Position numbers and translations under genes: made by a program
DNA from: Strigamia acuminata
Lineage: Eukaryota; Arthropoda; Chilopoda; Geophilomorpha; Linotaeniidae
Direction: 5' to 3'
DNA length: 64,000 nt
NCBI GenBank assembly: GCA_949358305.1
Contig: OX442314.1
Location: forward strand, 31,109,118-31,173,117
The notes under the pieces: generated by a model
Database searches by the model: none
Seen by the model: the letters and a program-made list of their open reading frames with translations, nothing else
Told to the model about the DNA's origin: nothing
Part shown: positions 1 to 11,954 of the stretch, one piece after another
How the letters are laid out: every line of letters starts with the position of its first letter
Position numbering within the stretch: the stretch's first letter is position 1

Positions 1-961
1 TTACACAGAGTAAAGGAAAAATTAGATAGTTTTAATTAGTTCAAAATACAGAGGAGGTATTATTTAGCAAAAGATAATGTTTGGGGGTCGATCTGGCTTC
101 TTCTTCAGTATCTACACTCACGGTTGACCGTTGGCTCCAAGATGGCGTCGATGGCGTCGCGTGAGCGCGGGATTTTAGCGGAGTAAACTCAACGCTAAAA
201 TACGTTGCTAAAATATACTAAAATCCTCGCGGAGCAAGCTCAACACGAGAATACGTCTTGCACACAGCGGTTTGATTATTACGGAGCAAGCTCGACGTAA
301 CAATCCGTCTTAACACAGTTCGCCTTGTGGAGTTAAACTCGACACAAAGCCTTCAAATTGACAGAGCAAGCTCAATGTCAATTCCACACAGAAATGGCTT
401 AAATTACGTGTAGTAATTCAAGCAGAAAGGCGCTATTCCGTACAGTTGGCACGGACCAGCAATGAATCTCAACTCTTCCAGATATCACAGATCACACTTA
501 GCAGGGTTTGGCATAAGTTTGACACAGATGTGAATGGTTTGGAAGCAGAATCAAGAATGCGGGAAGAGTGGGCCAAAACCGTTTGGCTCACTCCAAAATC
601 TGCTCAGAAAAGCTGCGCAGATGACGAGTTGCACAAAGATCACACACGGCCGCCTTCGGGTCGTGTGCAACAATTGAACCGGGCACGCGCGAGGGGAAGG
701 GATGCTCCGCCCAGGCACACGCCTAGCAGCATCATCAAAGCAATGCACGCTGCAGCGCGATTGGTTGACGCTGTTGCTGGGCCAAAACTTGCTGCAAAAC
801 ACAATATTATTTGGGTAATATTGTGTCTTGTTTTATATTTAATTAATATATATTTTATTTCAATTTACATTGAAACAAAACATATAAACTTGTTGAATAT
901 GTTTCTAAGACAATTTGGAAATATGGTGCGCACTCAAATGGGAATATTTGAGGTCACCACA
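1..961 (-). mobile_element. LTR of a Ty3/gypsy-like element, copy 1 (cut by window edge)
   Basis: This stretch aligns along its length with 36018-36994 and shares its end (TGTGGTGACC read on the minus strand) with the LTRs ending at 57199 and 61968. It lies at the 3' side of a minus-strand gag-protease remnant, so it would be the 3' LTR of that copy. The first ~20 bases of the LTR are outside the window. No purine tract precedes it, which fits a deletion that removed reverse transcriptase, RNase H and integrase. Short reading frames inside it are not coding. Confidence 0.75.
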
Positions 962-995
962 CATGACAGTGGACATCCAACGAAATATGTTCTTC

Positions 996-2177
996 TTAAT
1001 TACAGAAGATGCAGGTGTCCAATTCAATAGTGTGTTGCAACACGCGTGTCTTTCCTGGAACTTTGCTGAGAATTTTCTCATATTTTTTTAATACATGTTC
1101 CAGTTGCAGCGCCTCCGTAAGTTGCAGTTGTGCCTCTTCAATCATGTCGTGCAGCCCATTTCCGACCTTCAGCCTTGCCTCAAAGGCACAGAAACTATTT
1201 TGTTTTCGGAATGTTTTTCGTAATGATTCCGGTTCGTCCATTTTCTGTTCAAATTTGTCGAGGATGTACGGTGGTACATAGGGCTGCAGCACATTGATTG
1301 TTGAGATGAAGTTCCACCTGCCATTAAGAGGATTTGGCTAAATCTTCATCCGTTTCATGGCATCATTGCCGACTAGCATGAACTTCATGTCATGTGGTAG
1401 TACGAGAAAATTTTGGTTCATCATACCATGAGTCCAACGAATCATAATTCTTATTGTTCCAAGGGGCTGTACTTTTTTGTCGGCAGTGTTTACCGCCATG
1501 TTTGGCTTAACGCTACAAACTTCCTTTTCCAGTCCCATGGCTTGTACCAATGGCCACGAAATACAGCTACGGTTGGCCCCAGAGTCAAGCATTGCTGCAA
1601 TTGATCCTTGTTCGGTAAGGCTGTCGATTGTCGTCATCCCTTCTAGGACGTCTTCTTCTGGAAGTAGTATGTTGAAGACTGTAATGTGTGGTTCTTCAGG
1701 TTCCAGAATTGTCAATTCTTTTAGGAATTCATCCCATTCCACCGGTTCAGTTGGAGTTTTCATCATCCATGCAGCTTCGGTTGGGGAATCCTCGTAAGTC
1801 TCTTTTACTTTTGACCAAAAAATGGTTGCTTTATTTTCTTGTACCAACTTTACGTCTTTCAGTGCTTCTGCTACTTCAGCTGTAAAGTAGGATTCGTTCG
1901 TCCGATAGACTTCGTTCATTTTTGGACAATCTTTTAATTCTACTGGTGTAAATCTGAATCCGACGATCTGTCCGCATTCAATGTCGCAAATCATTTCACC
2001 TCGATTTTGCATTGTGCCTATTGCTTCTGCTGGTGTCAACACCATGGGGATAGGCAATTTTTTTGATGTTTTAGCGTCCTTTGGAATGTCTGTTATTGTC
2101 ACGGACCCGGCTTCTTCCGGATCGCTTGTGGGTTCGGCCGATGGAAATTTCATTCCAACGACCTGACCATTTTCCAA
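996..2177 (-). pseudogene. Retropepsin and start of pol, gypsy-like copy 1
   Basis: The frame read from 2177 downward contains the aspartic protease signature AAMLDSGANRSCIS near residue 195, followed by the flap and a C-terminal strand region. A TAG at 1338-1340 interrupts the frame, which then continues in the same register to 996 and holds the linker typically found just upstream of gypsy reverse transcriptase (KVPGKTRVLQHTIEL). Reverse transcriptase itself is absent; homology stops next to the LTR. It lies directly downstream of and in register with the CCHC part of gag, with only stops between. The family role is polyprotein maturation; this copy is dead. Confidence 0.75.
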
Positions 2178-2195
2178 GTAAACAATTACTGTTCC

Positions 2196-3705
2196 TTAAC
2201 CACCTTTTACTGTTCCAATTACTTCATATGGTGTTTCAGCCAACTGAGGTGGTATATGGGTTCGAACTTTGGAGTCATCGTCAATTTCTTGTGTCTCTAC
2301 TGCTGGTTCCTCTATCGGTTGGGCTTCCTTTGGGGTTTCCGAGTTTTTTGGTGGCGCGAGCTCTATTGTTTGTTCTGAGTTTTTTTGAATGCAATCGGTT
2401 AATGCATTGACAATGCGTTCCATTTCTTGCTCTGAAATTACTTTCCTTGGTTGTGGGCAATGCCGTACCCAATGTCCAAGTTGCCCGCAGTTATGACATG
2501 GCTCGTTTTCGGGTGTCAATTTTGATTGACTGGCTGAATTGCCATCTCCAGTAGCTTTCGTAGTGGAAGTCTGGCTAACAGCTTCGGCTAATTTTGACTT
2601 GTCAGCGTTGGCTTTTGAGTTGAAGTTGACAGAAAAAGGCTTTGTTGCGGAGGACGAATTTCCTGTCATTTGTTGTGGCCCGACCATTGGATATGGTGTT
2701 CTCCCCTGCATTTGTGGCTTGTATTTAGCTATTGCAGGGTTATTTCGCGTAAACAATACGCTCGCCGCATCCATCAATTTGTCGACCTTCTGTTTTGTGA
2801 CATCTGCCAACATTATTTGGCTCCCTTCGACTTCACTACTCTCATTAGGGTCCTGTTGGTCGCATCGGTATTCTTGGCTCTGGATAAGGTGACGGTCCAC
2901 TTTCTTTATTCTTTGCACTAGCAGCGTCTCGAGGTGGCACGAATTGTGATCGTGGGCGCATCATTTTGGCGTTTCCTCGAGCATAACCTGACTGTTGTCG
3001 TTGTCTTTCGTCGCGTGCTCGCTGTTCCCCTACCGGCAAATACTTTGCGTACCGATCGGCAATGTACATTTGGTTGTCCCTCATGAATTGGGCTAGCTTT
3101 TCAAACGAGCTTGCCATTGGTGCGTCGACCATTTGTAACACTTTTTCGGAAAATTCCGTCAGACCATTTCTGAATTGGTAATCTGCAAAGAAGTCTCCGA
3201 CGTGATATGGGAGTTGAGCCATCAGATCTTTAGTTCTATTTAAATATGTTCGAAGATCTTCTCCAAGCATTTGTTGCAATCCATTCCAATACTTGATTAA
3301 CGTGGCATTGGATTCTCCATACTCCTTCATGATGGCTCGAACAAAATCGTCCCAAGATGTGAAAGCATTCTTCTAGAACCAGTTTGCAGCTCCTCATATC
3401 AACATTTTTGGAATTAACTTTTTCAGAGCATTGTATGGATCCATTCCGTGGCCTCTTGCCAATTGCAGGACGTCGTCAAGAAGTTGAGTGCCTGCTCTCC
3501 AACTGCCGTCAAATACGTCAGGTGTTAGGCGATCCCATTTAATTTGCGAAGTTCCAAATGGATGGACCCAATTTGCCTCACAATATTTGCGAATTTGTTT
3601 CTGGAGCACTTCTTCCATCTCTTTTGACCTCGAAGGGAGCTTTGCTAGGCGTGAATCGATTTGTCGAGCGATAATATCTTCCAATTCTTCTGTACTGTTT
3701 GACAA
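2196..3705 (-). pseudogene. Gag polyprotein, gypsy-like copy 1
   Basis: A minus-strand Gag with an N-terminal basic/acidic region, a capsid-like helical part (MKEYGESNATLIKYWNGLQQ, then the conserved ASSFEKLAQFMRDNQMYI) and a CCHC zinc knuckle (CHNCGQLGHWVRHC) near 2460-2500. It is broken by in-frame stops near 3394 and 3373, a frameshift near 2850-2915 and a TAA at 2196. Stops here and at the protease junction lie in one register, so gag and protease were probably one frame originally. The capsid part matches 34604-35330 closely. Zinc knuckles bind the genomic RNA in such elements. Confidence 0.8.
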
Positions 3706-3839
3706 AGTACGAGAATTCGTAGGAGGCGGATCTATATTATCCGATTGGAAGTTTTGTCTTTCTCGCCTGTCTCCTTGAGGCCGGGAGAATTACCCATTCG
3801 GGGTATGAGATAGATAAAAGCATTGATTAATAAAAACCG

Positions 3840-4030
3840 TTTTGGCGAGAGCAAAGATGTCATTCGTCATCTCGTTGTTGAAAGCACAAAGAAATTTGGG
3901 AGACATGTTGCAGGTTTCGCACGCAAGTCACAGGAATGAACTTTAAGACAAAAGCCGGAAACAAAAAACCGTTACGGGCAAGTTTGAACTTGTTGCAAAC
4001 ACCAGTTTAAATACAGGAAATAGAAAAAAA
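3840..4030 (-). pseudogene. Fragment of the unknown 210-residue ORF family (see 50179-50811)
   Basis: This stretch matches 50595-50835 and 30300-30560 at nucleotide level, including the start region of that ORF (runs coding KLARNG and FPAFVLKF) and part of its interior. Internal sequence is missing and the frame is broken. The downstream neighbour is a helical-repeat remnant. Confidence 0.6.
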
Positions 4031-4379
4031 CGGTTACAATCGAAATTGGGCATCAAGGCACATATTAACTGCACATTAACCTCAAAACAACACTGCTCTG
4101 TAACACTGAAATAAATTCTCCAGTTCGTCAAATACATTTCTGTTTGTTATTGTTTCTTATTTCTTGTTTTTTTTTCTGTGCGTTCTTGTTGATATTTGTC
4201 TTTTGACTTTTGTCTTTTCCTACTTTTGTGTGACTTTTGTCTTTTCCTACTTTTGTGTGACATTTCTTTTCATTAGGTGTTCACTTTAATATGATTATTC
4301 TGCTTTGATACACCATTTAAAATAAAAACTATACAGAAAACTTAAGCTCTACATCACTGTATTGAACGGAGTATCATTC

Positions 4380-5260
4380 ACTTCCAACCGAATAAATGCA
4401 GTGAAATTAGGTAAATCTTTCCGATAGCTGAATCGAATATTTAGCAAGAGCTTTCATACAGTGTTGAACACACAAAGTGTATGTTTCCAGCATTGCTGGG
4501 GTGTTATAAAAATAAATGGTAGGTAGCGATGGATCGTCGTTGCAAAGCAGTCTTCCGATAACCTCCAAATTTTACTGTCCAACATTCAAAGCTGAACGAA
4601 CAAAATCGTACAACTTCATTAGTTCTTCGCTTTCTATCGCCCATAAACAGTCATTAAAGTCAACGCAAGAACTCGTGTTTCTTTCGATGTTCAAAGTCAA
4701 TCGAGTTAAGGTTGCAGGAACAGTCCATCGTCTCAGTCCATCTTCAAGAATGACGATTAAAAGTAAAAGCAGCTTTTGAGATTGTGATACACTAACATGA
4801 GGAATTAACTTTGGTGATATAAACCATCCAATTTTGCACACTCTTGCAATACGGCGCGGCACATCTTCAATATCAGTTTACAAATGTCATCATCAATCTC
4901 ACCTTTGTTCCATCGACATCGGTGTTCCACTGACAATATGCGTGTGTAAATCTGATCCGCTATCCTGGTGATGGACTTCGGATATAACAAAGATTATTTG
5001 TTTCTTCTATCATTGATAAAAATTCCTAGCACGGACTTATATATATTTTTTGTGTTGACATACTCTTTATGACATGTGTAAAACTCAAAACTTATGAGGC
5101 CATCTTGGAGGATTTCCAGAACAATAGTGATTAGGTTTTGACACATTGACAGTGTTACTGATGGCAAACGGTTCGGTGAAATGATCCACTCATTTTTGCA
5201 TGTGTTTAAAATATAACACAGATTCAAAATGTTTTGATAAATATCATAAAGTCAAACTCA
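4380..5260 (-). pseudogene. Helical-repeat protein family, copy at 4.4 kb
   Basis: Two minus-strand repeat units are visible. One spans about 4500-4960 and contains GWFISPKLIPHVSVSQSQ, a leucine-rich helix and EDGLRRWTVPATLTRLTLNI. The second spans 4994-5227 and contains EWIISPNRLPSVTLSMCQ. The shared pattern S-P-[KN]-x2-P-x4-[SM]-x-[SC]-Q plus the following amphipathic helix shows the units are paralogous repeats of roughly 100-130 residues. The same block occurs at 32820-33600 and 52740-53500. I do not recognise the family; the composition suggests an alpha-solenoid scaffold. Frameshifts break this copy. Confidence 0.6.
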
Positions 5261-5394
5261 CCACCATAACTTATTGCTTCTCCTTGATATTGAAAATATT
5301 TTTAGTAAATATACAAAAAATTATTTTTTATTTAGTGGTTTTATCTTACCACTGCTAATTTTTTTTATCTCAAAGTTGTTTCTTATACATTTCA

Positions 5395-6180
5395 TTATGT
5401 GAACATCTCCAAAGGCATATATTTTTTATTTCTGTCAACTTGGTGTGGGAGAAAATTAGTAAATTTTTTGGTCTTTCCAGAAATAGAAAGTGCACTCACT
5501 CCATGCTTTCTTGTTGCTGGTAGAACCATCACAAGTGAATCCACTGACTTCTGCCCCAACATGATGTAATTGTATGATGACTTGCAGTAAATTTTTTGCT
5601 GAAACATCACCTGGTGTGGCATTTTGTGAAGCAAAATACAGCCACTAGTTGCTTACACTTTTTGCTTAGACAGACAAAAATAAATACTAATGCATGATTG
5701 GCATATTCACATTTCTGATTTTCTGTAGTGTGTTCACCCAAATTTACAAATCCATAAAATTTGAAAGTTGATTTCTTGAAATTCACAGTTTCAGATAATT
5801 TGGTTTCATCAAAAATCAAAATTCTTTTTTTTTTCCAGGCTCACCTTTAAATTCCTCTAATGTAATTTTATTGACCCCATATTCACATCTCGGTCCACAC
5901 ATTAATTTCCTGATATCCTTTCTGTGTCTTAATCCGAAAATATAGACTTTCCAATAGAAATTCTGAATCATATCGCATTCCTTTCTTCTTCCGTTCATTT
6001 TTCATGAGCATCATTTTAATAATTTACCTCTGTTTTGATGGTAATTGCCCAATCCTTTCAGCCATGTCATGTTTTGATTTTTCTTTCATATTTTTAATTT
6101 TTGAATTGAATGTAAACATTGGTCTTGTATTAGGTAATAAAAGATTTGCATCTGATGTAAATTTTTATCTAATTAAATAT
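5395..6180 (-). pseudogene. P-element/THAP9-like transposase remnant, copy 1
   Basis: Read on the minus strand, broken frames follow the order of the P-element transposase catalytic region: a segment with FRIKTQIGYQQ-like sequence near 5930, then FDETKLSETVNFKKSTFKFY and GFVNLGEHT near 5700-5800 with ANHALVFIFVCL, then a segment near 5500-5590 that in another register reads DGSTSNKKAWSE, matching the Asp-Gly motif of the RNase H fold. At least three frameshifts and stops are present. No THAP zinc finger is seen. Related fragments lie at 28430-28678, 33690-34200 and 38330-38680. Confidence 0.65.
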
Positions 6181-6275
6181 GAGAGATGATAAATAAAAGA
6201 AAAATTTTATTTTTAAATTAATATTAATAATTTTGTGTGACATTTGAAAAACACTTAAATTAAACACTTAAATTA

Positions 6276-6590
6276 CCACTTGATTCTACAGATGGGTCAT
6301 GTTTCATTTTTACATCCCCATTGCAAGAAACAGTGGTAGTGAAATATGTGTCTACAATTTAATTCAACAACTTGTTCATCCTGCATATTAAATTGACAGA
6401 CACAGCAATCTTCAGTAGAGTCTACGTCTAGTAATTTGGGTTTTAATTCTTGCAGTTGATGTAGTGGTGGTGAAGGTGGCAGCTGATGGGCTGGCAGGTG
6501 ATGCACTTCCTCTTCGTTTTCATCATCTAAGATGTAAATAACTTCTTCAGGTTGCACAAACTGCTGCTGTGCTAATTCCTCCACGGAATG
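6276..6590 (-). CDS. RING-H2 finger protein, UGA at a zinc-ligand position
   Basis: A small acidic/proline-rich protein: residues ~14-50 are rich in E, D, H and P, followed by a RING-H2 core with C-x2-C (CCVC) and C-x-H-x2-H-x2-C (CRHIFHYHC), then a Trp. At 6297-6299 the frame meets TGA exactly where the next zinc Cys would fall, followed by PIC, R, IKW and a TAA. The remaining ligand spacing is therefore canonical apart from this codon. RING fingers recruit E2 enzymes for ubiquitin transfer. The same TGA is found in the copy at 38750-39100. It is either a pseudogene or a recoded gene; the upstream Met choice (6584) is provisional. Confidence 0.6.
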
Positions 6591-6912
6591 ATGTCACTTC
6601 CTGCACTCACTTTCAAAACAAGGTGTCCCATTGCTAGCCAAGACAATGGGAATCAAAGTGCAATGGAGACTCATCTCAAATCCAAAAATAGACTCAGTGT
6701 TTATCACAAGAATATTTTCTCACACATTAAATATAACTATTTAGAAGTTTTAATAAACTAATTACCAACATTAAAATCACACTTAAAAATTAACTTTTCC
6801 AGTAAAAAATTGGTACAACAGGTGGACAATGCTCGTGTACATTAAGGGCAGCTTCTCCTTATTTCATCCATTTACTGAAACTCAACTTATTCTTTTGTGT
6901 GCACTAGGGGCA
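6577..6912. repeat. Non-coding dispersed repeat shared with 27945-28280
   Basis: About 335 bases align base by base with 27945-28280 with scattered substitutions. No convincing frame in either copy. In this copy it directly follows the 5' end of the RING frame, so it may be the upstream region or terminal part of that mobile unit. Confidence 0.7.
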
Positions 6913-7118
6913 TGGATGTTGCTTTTTACTGTCTAGTCAAAGACTGACAGCCAAAAACAACATGTACTCTTTTAAAATTAATTTTTCTCAATTTAAAGCT
7001 TGAGTCATCTGTATACAGACGTGCCACTTGCCACCGGTTGACTGCTAACGTAGTTTCGAAGTTTGGCCACGCATGAACCAAGCTTGTAAGGAATTGGGGA
7101 ATGGTCAGCAGATCGTTC

Positions 7119-7880
7119 TTAAATCTGGTAATCGTGTTTCATATACGCTGGTCGTTCATTGCATACTTTAGAGCTCTTGTCTTCGCGGATATGTCGTTCG
7201 CTGAGCCCGTTTCTTGGGGCGTCTGGGATGTAGACAGTGGTGTGGTGGTGTCTGAGGCCACTGAATGCGAAACGGCCTTCCGCCAGGCACGGGATGAATG
7301 CTGTGATGGTGAGAGGACAGAACATCTCTGTTAGTCGTGTGTTCCCGACACCCGGCGCACCGTGGAGGTAAAGATTTTTTTGTCGATTCACCGATGTGCC
7401 TGGCGTCGCTTCAAATGCAGTGAGTAGTTGGGCATGTTCGGCCAGTTGGTGTTCCCTGACCACAATTAATTCCTGGCAAATTGGTCTCAGTGCATCGAAA
7501 GCTTTGCGACGTGTTATGTTGCTGCGGGAAAAGGTAATTAAAAACAGATTCGAGAGCAGATGCTGCCGCTGTGGCGCTGGCGCTGGCATCTCTATCTGCA
7601 TTTCTTGCTTGGGCGGTAGTTCGGCAGCGGGCGGCCCTGGCATAATAAGGCGTGGCTGGCTGGGCGGTGCAGTGTGGTTGGGTGATGAGGCATGGCTGGG
7701 CGATAAAGCGTGGCTGGATGATCAGACGTGGCTGGGCGATGTGGTGTGGCTGGGTAGCTGGGTGCTGAACTGGTATGAGTGTGCGGTTTAGAGCAATGAC
7801 ACGAGGTCATGAGACCTGAACCACAGGGCGAAGTCTGCATGGGACAAGGGCAACTTCTCTTTACACTGGTGTCAGCTGTC
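7119..7880 (-). pseudogene. P-loop NTPase (superfamily 3 helicase-like) with His/Pro repeat N-terminus
   Basis: The minus frame from 7643 carries a helical region (RPICQELIVVREHQLAEHAQ) and a Walker A-like motif in NLYLHGAPGVGNTRLTEMF; the invariant Lys is Asn here. The following AEGRFAFSGL and a hydrophobic strand ending IPDAPR are placed where a Walker B strand and sensor would be. The overall spacing resembles Rep/SF3 helicases but I cannot confirm this. Upstream (7660-7790) is a minisatellite-like stretch coding Pro/His repeats, and an intron-like acceptor (TTTCCAG) lies near 7900. It sits just downstream of a tyrosine recombinase on the same strand. A second partial copy is at 9800-10000. 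Confidence 0.45.
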
Positions 7881-8117
7881 AGTTGTTTTTTTTCCGTAGT
7901 TGAGTCTGGAAATGATTAAATAGGAATTAATCACTTTTTTTTAGGAAACAGATGGGGGATTGACAGACGAACCACTGTGGCATTCCTGGCTTGGTTCGGC
8001 GCCTGATGGATGTGCTGGACGGCATTGTGCAGTGTGCATCAGAGATCTCGGTGATTCGGACACCCGCGGTGTGTGTGCTTCATGCAGACGAGGCCTAACT
8101 GTTGAGGTGCTGGAACC

Positions 8118-9600
8118 TAGGAAATAAAACAGAATTAATCTTTCGGTTTGGTGTGTGTGTTGCCTGATTTACCTCCAGCACAGGGCATTGTTGATCTGCT
8201 GAGTGGCGAGATGACGGGAGCATTGTCTGTGGTGGGCGTGGGTGATCTAACTTGTCGTCGCCTTGCTCTTCCGCGTTCTCATCTTTGTCTTTCCTGCCCG
8301 TCGGTAACTGGACGGTGGTTGCCTAGGGTGATTGGTTTGTGAGTTTGGTTTGGACCAAAACAAATTGTATGGTTGGGATTGGGAATTACTTTCTTCACTT
8401 TCATCACCCGAACTGCCATCAAGTAGGGCACCTGTGCCCATGTGGTCGGCCATTCGTCGTACAGTCTTTACTGCACGAAGAGCTGAACTGTTTGCCCGGT
8501 AATAGCGGTCAGCTGTTTGGACGCTATGTCCAATCTGGTCAGCCAAGTCTGCAGCCATCCCACAATCATGATGATATATGTGCGTTACAACGCTCTTTTG
8601 GAAAAGCATGGCCATCATGGGTTTGACGCTGACACGCACCCATGCATTTAAAGTGCAGCGGGCGGTTGTGGTTTTGCCCATTGCTTTCCCTACGCCAGTA
8701 ACAAACAGCAGAGTATTTGGGTCCCGTCGCCTAATCGCGGCATCCTCGCTGACAAAACAGCGACGCCTGAAATGTTGGATGTTATGGTCGATTCTTTGAG
8801 CCAATTTCGCCGAAAAGACCACGTCCGACACACCCTTTTGGACAACATTCTTGACGGAGGCCACTTCCATCACAGTGACCTTGCACTTGTTCTTTTGCCG
8901 TCCACTCGCCTAGAGTCATCCGAGTAGCACAACCTTGACGCGAAGCATTAGACATGATGATTTCGGCCACCAGAACATCTGACGTCGGAAATCGTTTTGG
9001 CCATCCAGTTTTGTATTGCCTCTGGCTGGTCCAGCTAGCTGTGCATTTGTCGCACATGAACCTATTTCACGAAAGCAAAATTTTACTCATCCTTTCCAGT
9101 CTGTCCCGCTCCATTCGGATGCGTTCTCGCTGTCGGCGTGCCCTCCGTCTTGTCAGGTTTCGACTCCAGCGGGAAAGTTCACCTTCGATAGCCGTTATCA
9201 AATCACGGCCTTGCGTGCGGTCTTGATGCCACCTGAACGAACATCGCACAATGCCATATCGAACTGAAAATACTTGCTATTGTTCCTGGCGGGTGCTCAT
9301 CTAGCACTTGGATGAACCAGGCCTCGCTGCTCTGCAATAATGTTTCCTCGTTGCAACCCCAAGTTACTGATAGAAATGCCGACACTTGTTGGGTGTGCTG
9401 TCTGGCTGTGCGTTCTGCAGTTGCTAATCCAGCCTCGCTTTTGGCCCACACCTCGAAGCTGTGCAATGCTGCTGCGTTTTCAGCTGGCAGCAAAAATGGC
9501 CAGAGACATTGAGGCACCCAGTCTGGATGTTCCTTTGCCTGTGGCTGAGAAATTACTTGGTCCAACACGGGGACGTCTGACTTGCCCGCGTCCAATTCGA
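8118..9600 (-). pseudogene. Crypton-like tyrosine recombinase, degenerate
   Basis: Three minus-strand segments in order resemble a tyrosine recombinase. At 9203-9595 there is a core-binding (SAM-like) domain (ARQHTQQVSAFLSV). At 8782-9057 the catalytic domain starts (SNASRQGCATRMTLGEWTA), with the first catalytic Arg in the expected setting. At 8247-8873 the end of the domain holds ADQIGHSVQTADRYYR, the conserved G-H near the Tyr nucleophile. Frameshifts separate the segments. A possible short intron (donor near 8175, acceptor near 8118) links to the downstream NTPase region. Such enzymes cut and rejoin DNA via a 3'-phosphotyrosine link. Element termini were not found. Confidence 0.55.
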
Positions 9601-9789
9601 CTGCATTTCGATCTGCAAAGAAACTCTTTATTTTTCGCTTGGAAAGAACATTTTTGTTTTAAATAATTTGTGTCATAATAATTTTTCTGTTTAGAATAAA
9701 CTTTTTTTTATTTAATGTGAAACTTTATGTTAGATCCGTCTAAAACATTAGGTTAGGTGCCCATTAATTGCTTAATTGATTAATTAATT

Positions 9790-10010
9790 AACCACCATTA
9801 TTTTTTGTGACCTCACGCTGACACCCTGCTTACTGTGAAGGTACAAATTCTTTTGCTGCGAATTGGGATGCAGTGGGTCTATGTTGCATAGGAATGCGAG
9901 CAAACGATTCACCCATGTGCCTGGCGTTGCTTCGAAAGTTGCGAGTAGTCGGGCTTGCTCAGCCAGTCGGTGTTGTCTGACCTCTTCGTTGTTGATTTGT
10001 CGCTCAGATA
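9790..10010 (-). pseudogene. Second fragment of the P-loop NTPase gene
   Basis: The minus strand reads a close relative of 7340-7460: RQHRLAEQARLLATFEATPG, then extra residues including NIDPLHPNSQQ, then KNLYLH directly before the expected P-loop. Compared with the first copy, the extra residues between VNR and KNLYLH suggest a deletion in the first copy or an insertion here. The frame breaks at the P-loop. Confidence 0.5.
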
Positions 10011-10292
10011 TGAAGGGCAGAACACCACCATTTTAAAATTCATTGGGAATGAATTTTTTCACAAAGTTGACATTTTTTCCAACTTTGGTGAAATAAACAT
10101 GTATGAAAACAATCAAGAAAATTCATACCTTTAATTGGTTTGCATTTTCCACGGGTTCAATCAGCATTTCCTCATCTGTGGAAAGCACAAGTTGAACGTT
10201 CTCTATGACAACTTGAATTCGTTCAGAAGTTTGTATCTAAAATAGAAATATCAATGAAATTAGTCTTTTCAAGAATATTGTAATTGAACTTA

Positions 10293-10613
10293 CCGTACTG
10301 CCTCGATTTAACGCCGGTCGTATCTAAACGCCGGCTCCTGATTAAGCGCCGGGCAAACTGAGGACGAAATGGCAATAAACGCCGGCCTTAAATGAACGCC
10401 GGGTTTGTTTAAACGCCGGGTTGAAACGTTTTTTAAACGTTTTGAGAGGTCTTTTGGTCGAAACATCGAAGAATAGCTAGCAATGAGTGGCTTTCCAATT
10501 TTTTTTTTCGGTTAGACGCCCGGCGCGAATAATCGCCGGGCTTTGAATGAACGCCGGGGGGGTCAACTAGAAAAAATGAATAAACGCCCCGGCGTTAAAT
10601 CGAGGCAGTACGG
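10293..10613. mobile_element. MITE with 26-bp terminal inverted repeats and AACGCCGG subrepeats, copy 1
   Basis: The ends CCGTACTGCCTCGATTTAAC and GTTAAATCGAGGCAGTACGG are inverted copies. TA flanks both sides (10291-10292, 10614-10615), consistent with the TA duplication of Tc1/mariner/pogo-type transposases. The inside repeats AACGCCGG in both orientations and is much more GC-rich than its surroundings. A shorter relative is at 23214-23384. No coding capacity. Confidence 0.85.
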
Positions 10614-10619
10614 TAGTTA

Positions 10620-11786
10620 ACATTTTCACTTAGAAGATAATTCAAACTCATCTTCAATTAGGTGCACCAATTAATAAATGGTTACAAGCAACTGTTTAAG
10701 AGGGGGATAGGGTTTTCAATATTGTTTCATAACATTATTGCAAAATTGAAAATTTTACTTAAATTGCTTTAATGTATTATTACTGGTATTTTGTTTAGTA
10801 AATTGTGAATTTGAAAATTGAAATTAAAAATTACTGAATTTGTATTAGATATCCAAAATTTAGGGGGGAGGGGGGTGGTCAGCCTTGAAACGACCTTGTC
10901 ACAGGAGGGGAAGAGTCTAAAAATCCAAAAATTTGGTTTACCGGTACATAATTTATGAACGGCACCTAACCTCAGCCAAATGGGATGGGAGTTTTCACCA
11001 TCTAGACATAGACCAGTCTTAACACTTTTTAGCACCCCGAGCAAAAAAAAATCAGATGCTCCTCACCACAAAATAAATTTGTACATTTTAAGAATGACAT
11101 GAGGAGTACAGTACATTTCAAGAGTCTGCATCCTTATTTCAAGAGTGACAAAGTCGTTCCAAACGAACGAATCTGAGTGTCACTACCCTCAAAATGGCCA
11201 AACACAACAGAAAATGTAATAACACACTGACCTTATTGACTTTTGGGGGGGTTTTTATGTTTGTGATATTTGCAAATTCGACGTTTGATGTGGAAACCTC
11301 GCCTAGCAGGAACAAGCAGGAATATTGACAGATTTTTTCTTCCCATGTTATGGAAATTTTCAAAAACCAAATTAAAGGTGAATATTTACAGATTCCTGGC
11401 CGTACGAACGATAATTGTGAGACTTGAAATATAACTTACCCCGTCTTTGCTCGCACACCAGTTGAAAAATCAAGAAAAACGACGCCTAAGTGAAAAAGAA
11501 CACACAAAAATGGCGCATTTTATTCCAAATGCGAGAAATACATCAACCGCCCTAGATGCAGGTAAAAAGCCACTACACAAATTCATCATTTGAATGTCGG
11601 AGCGCGTGCTACACGTACTGACAACAATAGACTATTATGTTATACAATTATTGGTAAAAAGAAATGATAACAACAAACAAATGGGTGTTACAAGCACACT
11701 TCCGTACAAGACAGCTTATGAATGCAACTAAATGCTAAAAAAATTGAAACGCATTAATCACACGTCAAATATAAAATAAATATGTA
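10620..11786. other. No gene seen; AT-rich spacer
   Basis: Includes a G-rich run near 10861-10876 and short accidental frames at 10769-11044 and 11139-11363 without recognisable motifs. No repeats matching elsewhere in the window were noticed. Confidence 0.5.
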
Positions 11787-11954
11787 CACCTATGGCCAAA
11801 AAAATCTTCACTTGCTCTCACGCTGCTCCAGCTCTAAATGAGCAGTTCAATTTTCCGCCACCGGCGGCCAGAGCAGTCTACTTTTCCTGGGGGCAACTGC
11901 AAGTTTAAATGCAACTAACACTTAGATTTTTAGTGAATTTAAAAGCAAATTTAC

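Noticed and set aside
446-1030. 194-codon plus-strand frame at the window start
   Set aside because: Lies in LTR sequence; the related LTR at 36018 does not keep the frame open.
6276-6590. RING gene as a proven selenoprotein
   Set aside because: The UGA is suggestive, but no SECIS element was recognised and a second copy is clearly degenerate, so common inherited damage is the simpler reading.
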